Source: Streptomyces sp. IMTB 2501 (GTDB lineage: Bacteria; Actinomycetota; Actinomycetes; Streptomycetales; Streptomycetaceae). From it: 64,000 nt of DNA. The stretch is from assembly GCF_001953885.1 (NCBI RefSeq), contig NZ_MQUS01000011.1, forward strand, positions 212,797-276,796, written 5' to 3'. A program made the position numbers and the translations under genes. The notes beneath the pieces are model-generated. The model was given only the letters and a program-made list of their open reading frames with translations. It was not told the origin of the DNA and did no database searches. Of the stretch, positions 23,424 through 31,341 are shown one piece after another (the stretch's first letter is position 1; the number at the start of each line of letters is the position of its first letter).

Positions 23424-25640
23424 ATGTCCGTGTCCAGCACTGACCAGTTCGTCGTGTCCGAGAACGAGTTCAACGAGATCGACCAGCTCGACAAGGAACT
23501 CGCCGACGTGACCGACGAGGTCGCCGAGGCCCCCGAGGCCGCTGACACCCAGTCCCCCCAGATCACCTTCGCCGACCTCGGCCTGCCCGAGGGTGTCGTG
23601 CGCAAGCTCGCGCAGAACGGCGTGACGACCCCCTTCCCGATCCAGGCCGCGACCATCCCGGACGCCCTGGTCGGCAAGGACATCCTCGGCCGTGGCCGCA
23701 CCGGCTCCGGCAAGACCCTCTCCTTCGGTCTGCCGACCCTGGCCACGCTGGCCGGCGGCCGCACCGAGAAGAAGCGCCCCCGCGCGGTCATCCTCACCCC
23801 GACCCGCGAGCTGGCCATGCAGGTCGCCGACGCCCTCCAGCCGTACGGCGACGTCCTCGGCCTGAAGATGAAGGTCGTCTGCGGCGGCACCTCCATGGGC
23901 AACCAGATCTACGCCCTGGAGCGCGGCGTCGACATCCTCGTCGCCACGCCCGGCCGTCTGCGCGACATCATCAACCGCGGCGCCTGCTCGCTGGAGGACG
24001 TGCAGATCGCCGTACTCGACGAGGCCGACCAGATGTCCGACCTGGGCTTCCTGCCCGAGGTCACCGAGCTGCTGGACCAGGTCCCGGCGGGCGGCCAGCG
24101 CATGCTGTTCTCCGCCACGATGGAGAACGAGATCCAGACCCTCGTCGACCGCTACCTGAACAGCCCCGTCTCCCACGAGGTGGACGCGGCCCAGGGCGCC
24201 GTCACGACGATGTCCCACCACATCCTCATCGTGAAGCCCAAGGACAAGGCGCCGGTCACCGCCGCGATCGCCTCCCGCAAGGGCCGCACGATCATCTTCG
24301 TCCGCACCCAGCTGGGCGCCGACCGCGTCGCCGAGCAGCTGCGCGAGGCCGGTGCGAAGGCCGACGCGCTGCACGGTGGCATGACCCAGGGCGCCCGCAC
24401 CCGCACGCTGGCCGACTTCAAGGACGGTTACGTCAACGTCCTGGTCGCCACCGACGTCGCCGCCCGCGGTATCCACGTCGACGGCATCGACCTGGTCCTG
24501 AACGTGGACCCGGCCGGTGACCACAAGGACTACCTGCACCGCGCCGGCCGCACCGCTCGCGCTGGCCGCACGGGCACGGTCGTCTCCCTGTCCCTGCCGC
24601 ACCAGCGGCGCCAGATCTTCCGCCTGATGGAGGACGCCGGCGTGGACGCGGCCCGCCACATCATCCAGGGCGGTGCCGCCTTCGACCCGGAGGTCGCCGA
24701 GATCACCGGCGCCCGCTCCATGACCGAGGTCCAGGCTGAGTCCGCGGGCAACGCCGCCCAGCAGGCCGAGCGCGAGGTCACCCAGCTCACCAAGCAGCTG
24801 GAGCGCGCCCAGCGCCGCGCCGCCGAGCTGCGCGAGGAGGCCGACCGGCTGGTCGCCCGGGTCGCCCGCGAGCGCGGCGAGGACCCGGAGACCGCGGTGG
24901 CCGAGGCCCAGGCGACGGCCGCGGAGGAGCTGGCGGTCGCCGAGGCCGCTGCCGCCGCCGAGCAGCGGGCCGAGCGCGAGGAGCGTCCGGCGGCTTCGGC
25001 GCCGTACGAGCGCCGGGAGCGGCGCGGCTTCGACCGCGACCGTGGTGACCGTGCCGAGCGGGGCTTCGAGCGCCGTGAGGAGCGGGGTGACCGTGGTGGC
25101 CGTGGCTTCGAGCGTCGCGACGAGCGCCGCCCGTTCGACCGTGACCGGGGTGGTTTCGAGCGTCGTGACGACCGTGGTGGCCGTGGCTTCGAGCGTCGCG
25201 ACGACCGTCGTCCGTTCGACCGTGACCGCAACGACCGTAATGACCGCGGTGGCCGTTCCTTCGAGCGTCGTGACGACCGGGGTGGTTTCGAGCGTCGTGA
25301 CGACCGTGGTGGCCGTGGCTTCGAGCGCCGTGACGACCGTCGTCCGTTCGACCGTGACCGCAACGACCGTAATGACCGCGGTGACCGTGGTGGCCGTTCC
25401 TTCGAGCGTCGTGACGACCGGGGTGGTTTCGAGCGTCGTGACGACCGTGGCGGCTTCCGCCGGGACGAGCGTGGCGGGCACCGCGGCAGCGACCGTCCGT
25501 TCAACCGTGACCGCCGCGACGACCGTCCGGGCTTCCGCTCCGGTGGCCACGAGCGCCCCTACGGCCGCCGTGACGACCACCGCGGCAACGGCTCCTTCGG
25601 CCGCCGCGAGGACAAGCCGCGCTGGAAGCGCAACGGCTGA
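23424..25640 (+). CDS. DEAD-box ATP-dependent RNA helicase with Arg/Asp/Gly-rich tail
   Basis: 738 residues. The Q motif is TPFPIQAATIP, motif I GRTGSGKT near residue 82, Ia PTRELAMQ, II LDEADQM, III SATMEN, and VI HRAGRTARAGRTG. The helicase core ends near residue 400. A coiled-coil-like Ala/Glu/Arg stretch follows (about 430-520), then some 200 residues of repeated FERRDDRGG and FDRDRNDRNDRGG units ending in WKRNG. Such tails bind RNA and drive condensate formation. It likely unwinds mRNA and rRNA structure, especially in the cold. The ATG at 23424 starts the acidic N-terminus; a GTG 15 codons upstream is less likely. A strong terminator follows. Confidence 0.95.
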   Translation: MSVSSTDQFVVSENEFNEIDQLDKELADVTDEVAEAPEAADTQSPQITFADLGLPEGVVRKLAQNGVTTPFPIQAATIPDALVGKDILGRGRTGSGKTLSFGLPTLATLAGGRTEKKRPRAVILTPTRELAMQVADALQPYGDVLGLKMKVVCGGTSMGNQIYALERGVDILVATPGRLRDIINRGACSLEDVQIAVLDEADQMSDLGFLPEVTELLDQVPAGGQRMLFSATMENEIQTLVDRYLNSPVSHEVDAAQGAVTTMSHHILIVKPKDKAPVTAAIASRKGRTIIFVRTQLGADRVAEQLREAGAKADALHGGMTQGARTRTLADFKDGYVNVLVATDVAARGIHVDGIDLVLNVDPAGDHKDYLHRAGRTARAGRTGTVVSLSLPHQRRQIFRLMEDAGVDAARHIIQGGAAFDPEVAEITGARSMTEVQAESAGNAAQQAEREVTQLTKQLERAQRRAAELREEADRLVARVARERGEDPETAVAEAQATAAEELAVAEAAAAAEQRAEREERPAASAPYERRERRGFDRDRGDRAERGFERREERGDRGGRGFERRDERRPFDRDRGGFERRDDRGGRGFERRDDRRPFDRDRNDRNDRGGRSFERRDDRGGFERRDDRGGRGFERRDDRRPFDRDRNDRNDRGDRGGRSFERRDDRGGFERRDDRGGFRRDERGGHRGSDRPFNRDRRDDRPGFRSGGHERPYGRRDDHRGNGSFGRREDKPRWKRNG
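25010..25480 (+). repeat. In-frame tandem repeats in the helicase tail
   Basis: Units such as TTCGAGCGTCGTGACGACCG recur many times. A larger block of about 140 bases encoding FERRDDRRPFDRD through RGGFERRDDRGG appears twice in near-identical form (about 25190-25320 and 25318-25460). All units are multiples of three. The regular composition leaves long stop-free frames on the opposite strand, which are not genes. Confidence 0.85.
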
Positions 25641-25669
25641 CGCAGCTGAGCACCGCCGAGTGATCTGAG

Positions 25670-25705
25670 AAGGGCCCGTACGACGACGTCGTACGGGCCC
25701 TTTTT
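25670..25705 (+). terminator. Rho-independent terminator after the helicase gene
   Basis: A 15-bp stem (AAGGGCCCGTACGAC / GTCGTACGGGCCCTT) with a GAC loop is followed by TTT, 30 bases past the stop. Confidence 0.92.
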
Positions 25706-25755
25706 GGCCATAGCGTGACGCATGTCACGCCCCCGGTAAGGGAATTGCTGGGGGC

Positions 25756-27270
25756 ATGACAGATGATGCGAGAGTGAGCGAGGCACATACGCCGTCGGAC
25801 GAGGAACGGCTGGCCCAGCTCGGCTACACCCAGGTCCTCGCCCGCCGGATGTCGGCGTTCTCGAACTACGCCGTCTCCTTCACGATCATCTCGGTACTCT
25901 CCGGCTGCCTCACGCTGTATCTCTTCGGCATGACCACCGGCGGTCCCGCCGTGATCACCTGGGGCTGGGTGGCGGTGGGCCTGATGACGCTGTTCGTCGG
26001 CCTGTCGATGGCCGAGATCTGCTCGGCGTATCCCACCTCGGCCGGCCTGTACTTCTGGGCCCATCGCCTGGCACCGCCCCGCTCCGCGGCAGCCTGGGCC
26101 TGGTTCACCGGCTGGTTCAACGTACTGGGCCAGGTGGCGGTGACGGCCGGCATCGACTTCGGAGCGGCGTCCTTCCTGGGCGCCTACCTGAACCTCCAGT
26201 TCGACTTCGAGGTGACCCCCGGCCGCACGGTCCTCCTCTTCGCCGCGATCCTGCTCCTGCACGGCCTGCTGAACACCTTCGGCGTGCCCATCGTCGCGTT
26301 CCTGAACAACGTGAGCGTGTGGTGGCATGTGCTGGGCGTGGCGGTGATCGTCGGCGCGCTCGCCCTCGTCCCCGACCACCACCAGTCGGCGACGTTCGTC
26401 TTCACGAAGTTCGTGAACCAAACCGGCTGGGGCAGTGGCGCGTACGTCGTCCTCCTGGGCCTCCTGATGGCGCAGTACACCTTCACCGGCTACGACGCCT
26501 CGGCTCACATGACGGAGGAGACCCACGACGCGTCGACGGCGGGCCCGAAGGGCATCGTCCGCTCGATCTGGACGTCCTGGATAGCCGGCTTCGTGCTGTT
26601 GCTGGGCTTCACCTTCGCGATCCAGTCGTACGACAAGGAACTCGCGTCCCCGACCGGCGCGCCCCCGGCCCAGATTCTCCTGGACGCGCTCGGTGCCACG
26701 ACCGGCAAACTCCTCCTGCTGGTGGTGATCGGCGCGCAACTCTTCTGCGGGATGGCGTCGGTGACGGCCAACAGCCGCATGATCTATGCCTTTTCCCGCG
26801 ACGGCGCGCTGCCCTTCTCCCGCGTCTGGCACACGGTCAGCCCGCGCACCCGCACCCCTGTGGCAGCGGTCTGGCTGGCCGCGCTGGGCGCCCTGGCCCT
26901 CGGCCTCCCCTACCTGATCAACTCGACGGCGTACGCGGCGGTGACATCGATCGCGGTCATCGGCCTCTACATCGCGTACGTCATCCCGACCTTCCTGCGG
27001 GTGCGCAAGGGTGCGGCCTTCGCCCGGGGGCCGTGGCACCTGGGCCGCTGGTCGGGCCCGGTCGGCGTCGTCTCCGTCACCTGGGTCGTCCTGATCACGA
27101 TCCTCTTCATGCTCCCGCAGGTCTCCCCGGTCACCTGGGAGACCTTCAACTACGCCCCCGTCGCCGTCCTGGTCGTCCTCGGCTTCGCCGCGACCTGGTG
27201 GCTGGCCTCGGCCCGCCACTGGTTCCTCGACGGGGCGCGCGCCGCGACCCCGGAACCGGTCGAAAACTGA
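25756..27270 (+). CDS. APC-family amino acid permease
   Basis: 504 residues with about twelve membrane helices starting at residue 38. The APC entry motif is seen at FSNYAVSFTIISVLSG, with the conserved GGPAVITWGWVAVG and AEICSAYPTSAGLYFWA segments and the helix-6/8 region TGYDASAHMTEETHDASTAGP. This matches the GABA/choline/basic amino acid branch of APC antiporters. A cytoplasmic N-terminus of about 35 residues (SEAHTPSDEERLAQLGY) precedes helix 1. Substrate is not determinable. It is monocistronic: terminator before, tRNA-Lys after. Confidence 0.9.
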   Translation: MTDDARVSEAHTPSDEERLAQLGYTQVLARRMSAFSNYAVSFTIISVLSGCLTLYLFGMTTGGPAVITWGWVAVGLMTLFVGLSMAEICSAYPTSAGLYFWAHRLAPPRSAAAWAWFTGWFNVLGQVAVTAGIDFGAASFLGAYLNLQFDFEVTPGRTVLLFAAILLLHGLLNTFGVPIVAFLNNVSVWWHVLGVAVIVGALALVPDHHQSATFVFTKFVNQTGWGSGAYVVLLGLLMAQYTFTGYDASAHMTEETHDASTAGPKGIVRSIWTSWIAGFVLLLGFTFAIQSYDKELASPTGAPPAQILLDALGATTGKLLLLVVIGAQLFCGMASVTANSRMIYAFSRDGALPFSRVWHTVSPRTRTPVAAVWLAALGALALGLPYLINSTAYAAVTSIAVIGLYIAYVIPTFLRVRKGAAFARGPWHLGRWSGPVGVVSVTWVVLITILFMLPQVSPVTWETFNYAPVAVLVVLGFAATWWLASARHWFLDGARAATPEPVEN

Positions 27271-27380
27271 CCATCCCACCCCCTACTCCCCCTCCGAGCC
27301 CCACATGACGCGGCCGGGTCACCGATACCCGATCGGAGACGCGGCCGCGTCCGGCTATGCTCGGACAGGCAACATCGCCT

Positions 27381-27453
27381 GGGCCCTTAGCTCAATTGGC
27401 AGAGCAGTGGACTTTTAATCCATTGGTTGTGGGTTCGAGTCCCACAGGGCCTA
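27381..27453 (+). tRNA. tRNA-Lys (anticodon UUU)
   Basis: 73-nt cloverleaf: acceptor GGGCCCT/AGGGCCT with a terminal G-U pair, D-arm GCTCAATTGGCAGAGC, anticodon loop CTTTTAA, T-arm TGTGGGTTCGAGTCCCACA, discriminator A; CCG follows, so CCA is not encoded. A TATGCT box at 27356-27361 is a good -10. The accessory-looking genes to 31.3 kb begin right after it, but I see no repeat of the tRNA 3' end nearby. Confidence 0.95.
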
Positions 27454-27713
27454 CCGGAGGTAGGCGGGGGATATGCCCTCTGACCTGCTACGCAGCGCTC
27501 GGGTCGGCTTCGGCTGACTCGGGCGCTGTGTCGTTTTCGGGCTCGTGCGTGGGCGATGCGTGAGCGGATGTGCCTGTGGCCTGCGGATTCGCTGCCGTTC
27601 GGGCGGACGAATCAGCAGCTGCCGGACGCGACCCGGGGATCAACTTCGCTGCGAGAGGTTCTGGCCAAGACCCCCATCGGCTGACCTGCGTGAGCGGCCC
27701 GGGTGGCCGGGGG

Positions 27714-28013
27714 CTACTCGTGGCCCCTGGCCACCCGGCGGGTCGCTGCGTGGATGGCCTCGGTGTACGGGGTGTCCGCGGCGCGTGTCGCCGGGTCGAG
27801 GTCGCTGAAGGGGATCAGGGCCTTGTGGTCGCTGTTCACCGTCTGCATCCAGGCGCACCAGGCGTTGTGGACGTCCTCGTCGGTCACCTGGTCCCCCTTT
27901 GCCAGCAGAAGGACGGCGTAGAGGCGGAACAGGCCGTCGGAGTACGCGGGGGGCTTCGCGTGCGGGGGCAGGCAGGAGCGGATGAGGGCGGCGAGCGAGT
28001 CCAGGTAGGTCAC
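27714..28013 (-). CDS. Small RyR-like protein, last gene of a membrane-signalling cassette
   Basis: 99 residues. After an N-terminal helix pair (LDSLAALIRSCLPPHAKPPAYSDGLFRLYAVLLLAKGDQVT), the second half, DVHNAWCAWMQTVNSDHKAL then IPFSDLDPATRAADTPYTEA, follows the layout of RyR domains: helix, H-x-x-LIPF-x-x-L-x-x-x-x-x-x-D-x-x-x-x-x-x-I. The family resemblance is my pattern reading, not a search hit. It starts at GTG 28013, overlapping the stop of the preceding gene by four bases, with no ribosome site of its own, so it depends on translational coupling. In published surveys RyR domains accompany SLATT/SLOG/TIR conflict systems. The long upstream frame in its reading phase is a shadow. Confidence 0.6.
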   Translation of the reverse strand: MTYLDSLAALIRSCLPPHAKPPAYSDGLFRLYAVLLLAKGDQVTDEDVHNAWCAWMQTVNSDHKALIPFSDLDPATRAADTPYTEAIHAATRRVARGHE

Positions 28014-28540
28014 ACGGACAGTGTGCCCCCGAACAGGATCAGGTGGGCCATGGCGAAGACGAGGGGGACGATGCGCTCGGAGGTGCCCAGCTCCGCGTAG
28101 CGCGTGCGCCGGCCGGGAAGGGGATCCCGCTTGAGTATGTCCCACTCGTCGGCCATGAGCCGTGCTGCGAGGTGGTCCTCCAGCTTGTGGATGACCTGGA
28201 ACTTCGCGCTGTTCAGGTCCCGGTAGCTGCGCAGTTGCAGCCACCACGCGCCGGACAGGGTGATGCCCGCCAGGGCCACGGCCAGCGGTACCCACCAGGG
28301 GGACTGCGACAGATTGGGAGAGCCGAAGGCGACCAGGGTCACCAGGGCCGACTGCACCGACAGGAAGAAGGCGTTGGCGGTGCCTCGACGAGCGGAGACC
28401 CGGTCGGCCATCTCTACGGCGAGTTTGTACAACTCCAGTAGCTCCGGCTGCTGGTCCAGTGTCTCCGGCCGCCGGTTCGGTGTTTCCGGCCGCCTGACCG
28501 GCGTCTCCGGCTGCGGGTCCGGCTCAGGGGATGTCGTCAC
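28010..28540 (-). CDS. Two-helix SLATT-like membrane protein
   Basis: 176 residues. A Pro/Arg/Glu-rich leader of about 35 residues is followed by a cytoplasmic helix (LLELYKLAVEMADRVSARRG), two membrane helices (ANAFFLSVQSALVTLVAFG and WWVPLAVALAGITLSGAWWL), and a conserved cytoplasmic helix RSYRDLNSAKFQVIHKLEDH. A last hydrophobic segment is at the C-terminus. This helix-2TM-helix layout with 'SYR.LN..KF' resembles the SLATT class of membrane effectors proposed to act in nucleotide-signalled defence. It overlaps the upstream gene by 17 bases and the downstream one by four, so the three are one translational unit. Function is inferred only from layout. Confidence 0.6.
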   Translation of the reverse strand: MTTSPEPDPQPETPVRRPETPNRRPETLDQQPELLELYKLAVEMADRVSARRGTANAFFLSVQSALVTLVAFGSPNLSQSPWWVPLAVALAGITLSGAWWLQLRSYRDLNSAKFQVIHKLEDHLAARLMADEWDILKRDPLPGRRTRYAELGTSERIVPLVFAMAHLILFGGTLSV

Positions 28541-29663
28541 CGGGCTCCTCCCGTGTGTCGAGCTCGGTCAACTGGTCCATGACGGGCTGGAGTTCACGCC
28601 TGACCAGCCGGCTGAGCGTCCATGTGCTGGACAGCCGTAGCGTCGTGGGGTCGAAGCGAATGAACTTCGCCGCCCAGTCCGGCCGGAAGACGATCAGCCC
28701 TTTGAGGGTGAAGTCCCAACGCAGCCGCTTCTTCCCGCCGTTCAGGAGGACCTCCCAGCGTGGCCGTTCGGGGCGGGCGGGCGAGGGGAAGTCCGGCAGG
28801 CCGGGCAGTGGGGGCCACAGGCCCGTCACCGGTGCGCCTGGTTCGGTGCGTGAGCGGCGGTCGTACTCCTCGGCGACGGCTTCCCGGAAGCGGTCGTACG
28901 TCGGGGCATCGCAGTAGGCCAGCAGCAACAGCCGTGCCGGCGGTACGAGGCGCACCGCCTCGGTGAACTCCCACACCGTGCCCGCACCGGGACCCGCCGC
29001 CAGCAGCACGGCGTGCGCACCCGCGATCAGCCTGCTCACCTCGGACTGCCAGTCGCCCAGCGGCAGATACCCGCGTGCCGCTCCCGGTAGCGGCAGCGCC
29101 TCGCCGGGCCGGCCGATCGCGATGACCCGGCCGAACCGCCGGAAGCGGCGGACCAGGGACTCCTCGTACGTCAGCCCCGAGACGAGGAAGAAGTTCTGGG
29201 CGTTTCCGCCGCCCTGGATGTCGTCGGGCAGCCCGGACATGAGCGCGTCGTTGGAGAACGGGCGCAAGTACAGCAGGTAGCGGGTGCCGGGCAGGCGGTC
29301 CAAGGACTCGATGACGTCGGCGATGTGCTGCTTGCCGCGTACGACGGTCTGCCGGCCGATCATGAAGACCGCCACGCCGGCGAAGAAGCCCACCACCGCT
29401 CCCAGCAGGCGTAACCACCAGCGGATGTGCGGAACGGACGACCACTGATCGCTCTCCAGGCTCTTCCTGAAGACCATGAACCCCAGGATGCCCGACGCCG
29501 TGCCCACGATCCGCAGGGTCCATCCGGCGAAGATCAGCACCCGCCCTCTGGCCGCCCGCCGCGCATCACCCGGTGACGGGGTCTTGTCCGGCCGAGAGTC
29601 CGGCGGGGAATCCGGCGCAGAGCCGGGCTTGAAGTCATGCTGGAAGAACGGGCTCCCGCTCAT
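28524..29663 (-). CDS. Membrane-anchored protein with Rossmann-like C-terminal domain (possible nucleotide sensor or TIR-like)
   Basis: 379 residues from the ATG at 29663 (a GTG at 29750 would add 29). After a Pro/Ser-rich leader come two membrane helices at about residues 40-65 and 80-105. A soluble domain then alternates strands and helices: YLLYLRPFSNDALMSG, EESLVRRFRRFGRVIAIGRP, WQSEVSRLIAGAHAVLLAAG and GTVWEFTEAVRLVPPARLLL. The glycine-rich turn followed by W-E-F-x-E-A and the DAxxS-like repeats are reminiscent of TIR/SLOG nucleotide-binding folds. No confident family name. It heads the three-gene cassette with the SLATT-like and RyR-like proteins. Confidence 0.6.
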   Translation of the reverse strand: MSGSPFFQHDFKPGSAPDSPPDSRPDKTPSPGDARRAARGRVLIFAGWTLRIVGTASGILGFMVFRKSLESDQWSSVPHIRWWLRLLGAVVGFFAGVAVFMIGRQTVVRGKQHIADVIESLDRLPGTRYLLYLRPFSNDALMSGLPDDIQGGGNAQNFFLVSGLTYEESLVRRFRRFGRVIAIGRPGEALPLPGAARGYLPLGDWQSEVSRLIAGAHAVLLAAGPGAGTVWEFTEAVRLVPPARLLLLAYCDAPTYDRFREAVAEEYDRRSRTEPGAPVTGLWPPLPGLPDFPSPARPERPRWEVLLNGGKKRLRWDFTLKGLIVFRPDWAAKFIRFDPTTLRLSSTWTLSRLVRRELQPVMDQLTELDTREEPGDDIP

Positions 29664-29921
29664 ACGCGCGGTTCCCGCGCGGACGGGTGCCGGTAGCGAG
29701 CCTGGTTCCCCACGTGCGTCCCCCCTGCCGCTTCCGTCGGGCCTCGACACTTCGGAAGGTACGGCAACAGGCGGAGCTTCGCGGTGAGTTGGCCCCGCCT
29801 ATACCTTGCTGATGAAATTCCGCTGACTCGGCTCGGCGGCGTACGTCCCGTCGCGATCGGCGAGACCGACTACGCCCGCGGTGCATCCCAGCACCCGTGA
29901 GCCGCTCGTCGTGAGCGCGGG

Positions 29922-29956
29922 AACAGGCCGCGGACTCCACGTCCGCGGCCTGTTGC
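29922..29956 (-). terminator. Hairpin terminator after the small secreted-peptide gene
   Basis: A perfect 14-bp stem (AACAGGCCGCGGAC / GTCCGCGGCCTGTT) with a TCCAC loop lies 16 bases past the stop of the 41-codon gene on the minus strand. It is evidence that the tiny gene is a real transcription unit. Confidence 0.7.
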
Positions 29957-29970
29957 CGTTCACAACGAAG

Positions 29971-30096
29971 TCACCAGCAGAGCGAGCTAATCGTGTGGGT
30001 GTCGCAGACGTAGCCGGGGCCTTCCCCAGCGGAAGCGGACGGGGCCGCAACAGCTGCGAGGAGCCCGGCGATGAAGAGGGCGGCGATGTATCGCAT
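29971..30096 (-). CDS. Tiny secreted peptide precursor, 41 residues
   Basis: ATG at 30096 is preceded by AAAGGA nine bases upstream. The peptide begins with a textbook Sec signal, MRYIAALFIAGLLAAVAAPS-ASA, and cleavage after ASA would release an 18-residue product GEGPGYVCDTHTISSLCW with two cysteines (31 and 40) able to form one disulfide. A strong hairpin follows the stop. No long coding frame overlaps on the other strand with better coding character. I recognise no family; it could be a signalling peptide, a bacteriocin-like product, or a wall peptide. There are no maturation enzymes adjacent, so a simple disulfide peptide is more likely than a RiPP. Confidence 0.65.
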   Translation of the reverse strand: MRYIAALFIAGLLAAVAAPSASAGEGPGYVCDTHTISSLCW

Positions 30097-30375
30097 GGGA
30101 ACGGTCCTTTCTGGATCCTCCGGCAAGACACGTGTCTTGGGGGCTTGCGTCCAAGGCTTGCCCAGACGCGCACAGACCGCATATCGAACGTAATACCGTC
30201 TGTAATCGGACCAGGTTGCCGAGCACCTCTTTCATCCATCTGGGCTTCCGCCCATCCGGGCCGCAGAGCACGGTTCGAACGTCACCGGCCGGCCGTCGCG
30301 CGGACCGGCGGCGCCGAGCGGCTTCGGCGCCGGGGCGGGCGGCGACGGCTGACGGAGTGACGGCGAACGGCGGCT

Positions 30376-31008
30376 CTACGGCTTGGAGTTCCGTCGCGTG
30401 TGTGCGGCGTGCCGGGGTTTGGCCACTTTGGACGAGACCTGGCCGACAATCTCCCAGAAACACACCAGCGCGGTGATCGGCGGAATTCCGAAAATAATCC
30501 AGGAAAGCAGTGAGTGCGGTGAGTGGCTGACACACAGGGCCACCGCCATGGCGGAGGCGCCCAGCACCACACCCCAGGACCTACGCGCGCTGCGATTCTG
30601 AACGGTCGCCCGCAGAATGGACAGGGCCGCCACGAGCCATGGCCCGTACACCGTCAGCGGCCACCACTCGGCGAGTCTCGCCGGCAGCACGGAGCCCGCG
30701 GTGGCGCGGAGCTGGGCATAGGAATAAGAGAATGACCAGCCCAACATACAGACGGCGCACACCGAGATGGTCGCGATCAGGATCGTGACATGGGTTCCCC
30801 GGTTGCTGTCGTGCGAGCGGGATTCCGCACGGAGCCGCTGCCGGGTCCTCCGGTGGCTGGACCGCTCGTGCGGCGGACTCGGTACTTCGGGTTCCGCGGC
30901 CGACGCGGCGGACAGCATCTGGGCCAGTTCTTCGACTGGATCCCACTGCATCTCAAGCGTGCTGAACTCGGTGTCGCTGAAGAGGTCTTCGTTGTGAATC
31001 CTGTCCAT
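30376..31008 (-). CDS. DUF2637-type membrane protein
   Basis: 210 residues. The first 85 are hydrophilic, with an acidic start (MDRIHNEDLFSDTEFSTLEM) and a basic Arg/Ser/His stretch. Four membrane helices follow: ILIATISVCAVCMLGWSFSY, a segment in WWPLTVYGPWLVAALSI, GVVLGASAMAVALCVS and SWIIFGIPPITALVCFWEIV. The S-Y-x-x-L-R-x-x-A arrangement with W-P-L-x-V-x-G is the DUF2637 pattern, known from Streptomyces plasmid-spread and regulatory loci. AGGA precedes the ATG at 31008. Its base composition is visibly lower in G+C than that of its neighbours, which suggests transfer. It is coupled to the 57-codon gene 10 bases upstream. Confidence 0.7.
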   Translation of the reverse strand: MDRIHNEDLFSDTEFSTLEMQWDPVEELAQMLSAASAAEPEVPSPPHERSSHRRTRQRLRAESRSHDSNRGTHVTILIATISVCAVCMLGWSFSYSYAQLRATAGSVLPARLAEWWPLTVYGPWLVAALSILRATVQNRSARRSWGVVLGASAMAVALCVSHSPHSLLSWIIFGIPPITALVCFWEIVGQVSSKVAKPRHAAHTRRNSKP

Positions 31009-31018
31009 CCTGTAAGTC

Positions 31019-31192
31019 CTATAGCCCCACCATCGCCTGCAGGTACTCACTTTCCAGCTGGGTCATTCTTCTCAGGAAGTCGTCGAGAAGATCTGAACAT
31101 CCGTCAATGAACACCTCACCTTCGTCGCATTCCACGTTAAATGTGATCGTCGAGCGAAGATTCCCGGTCGTGAGTCCCTCAGTTCGTGTCAC
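31019..31192 (-). CDS. Small acidic protein upstream of the DUF2637 gene
   Basis: 57 residues from GTG 31192: TRTEGLTTGNLRSTITFNVE, then CDEGEVFIDGCSDLLDDFLR, then RMTQLESEYLQAMVGL. A beta-strand-like first half and an amphipathic helical second half with two cysteines suggest a folded protein; it has no signal or membrane segment. The stop is 10 bases before the start of the DUF2637 gene, so the pair is co-expressed. I recognise no family. Support comes from the tight spacing, the continuous frame in an A+T-richer stretch where stops would be expected, and no competing frame. Confidence 0.55.
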   Translation of the reverse strand: MTRTEGLTTGNLRSTITFNVECDEGEVFIDGCSDLLDDFLRRMTQLESEYLQAMVGL

Positions 31193-31341
31193 GACCGCCT
31201 AACGAGCCCCTCCGGGGGAGGGGGTGTCGTACATTCGGGTGTTTTCGTTGCCCGAAAGCAGTATTTGAGGGGGCCGATCGCAGCAATCGGCGAAAAGCTA
31301 ATAGGCAGGAAATTGCATTCCGTGAATATCGCGGAGTTCGA

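Noticed and set aside
23223..25580. 785-codon minus-strand frame rich in Val/Thr/Leu
   Set aside because: It is the antisense of the helicase gene and its repeats; the protein is low-complexity with no start signal.
27357..27563. Short frame with LAQLAEQWTFNPLVVGSSPTG-like product
   Set aside because: This is the conceptual translation of tRNA-Lys, a well-known false protein family.
27454..31300. Integrated element at tRNA-Lys with att sites
   Set aside because: No integrase, excisionase or second copy of the tRNA 3' end was seen, so I call the region accessory-looking but not an integrative element.
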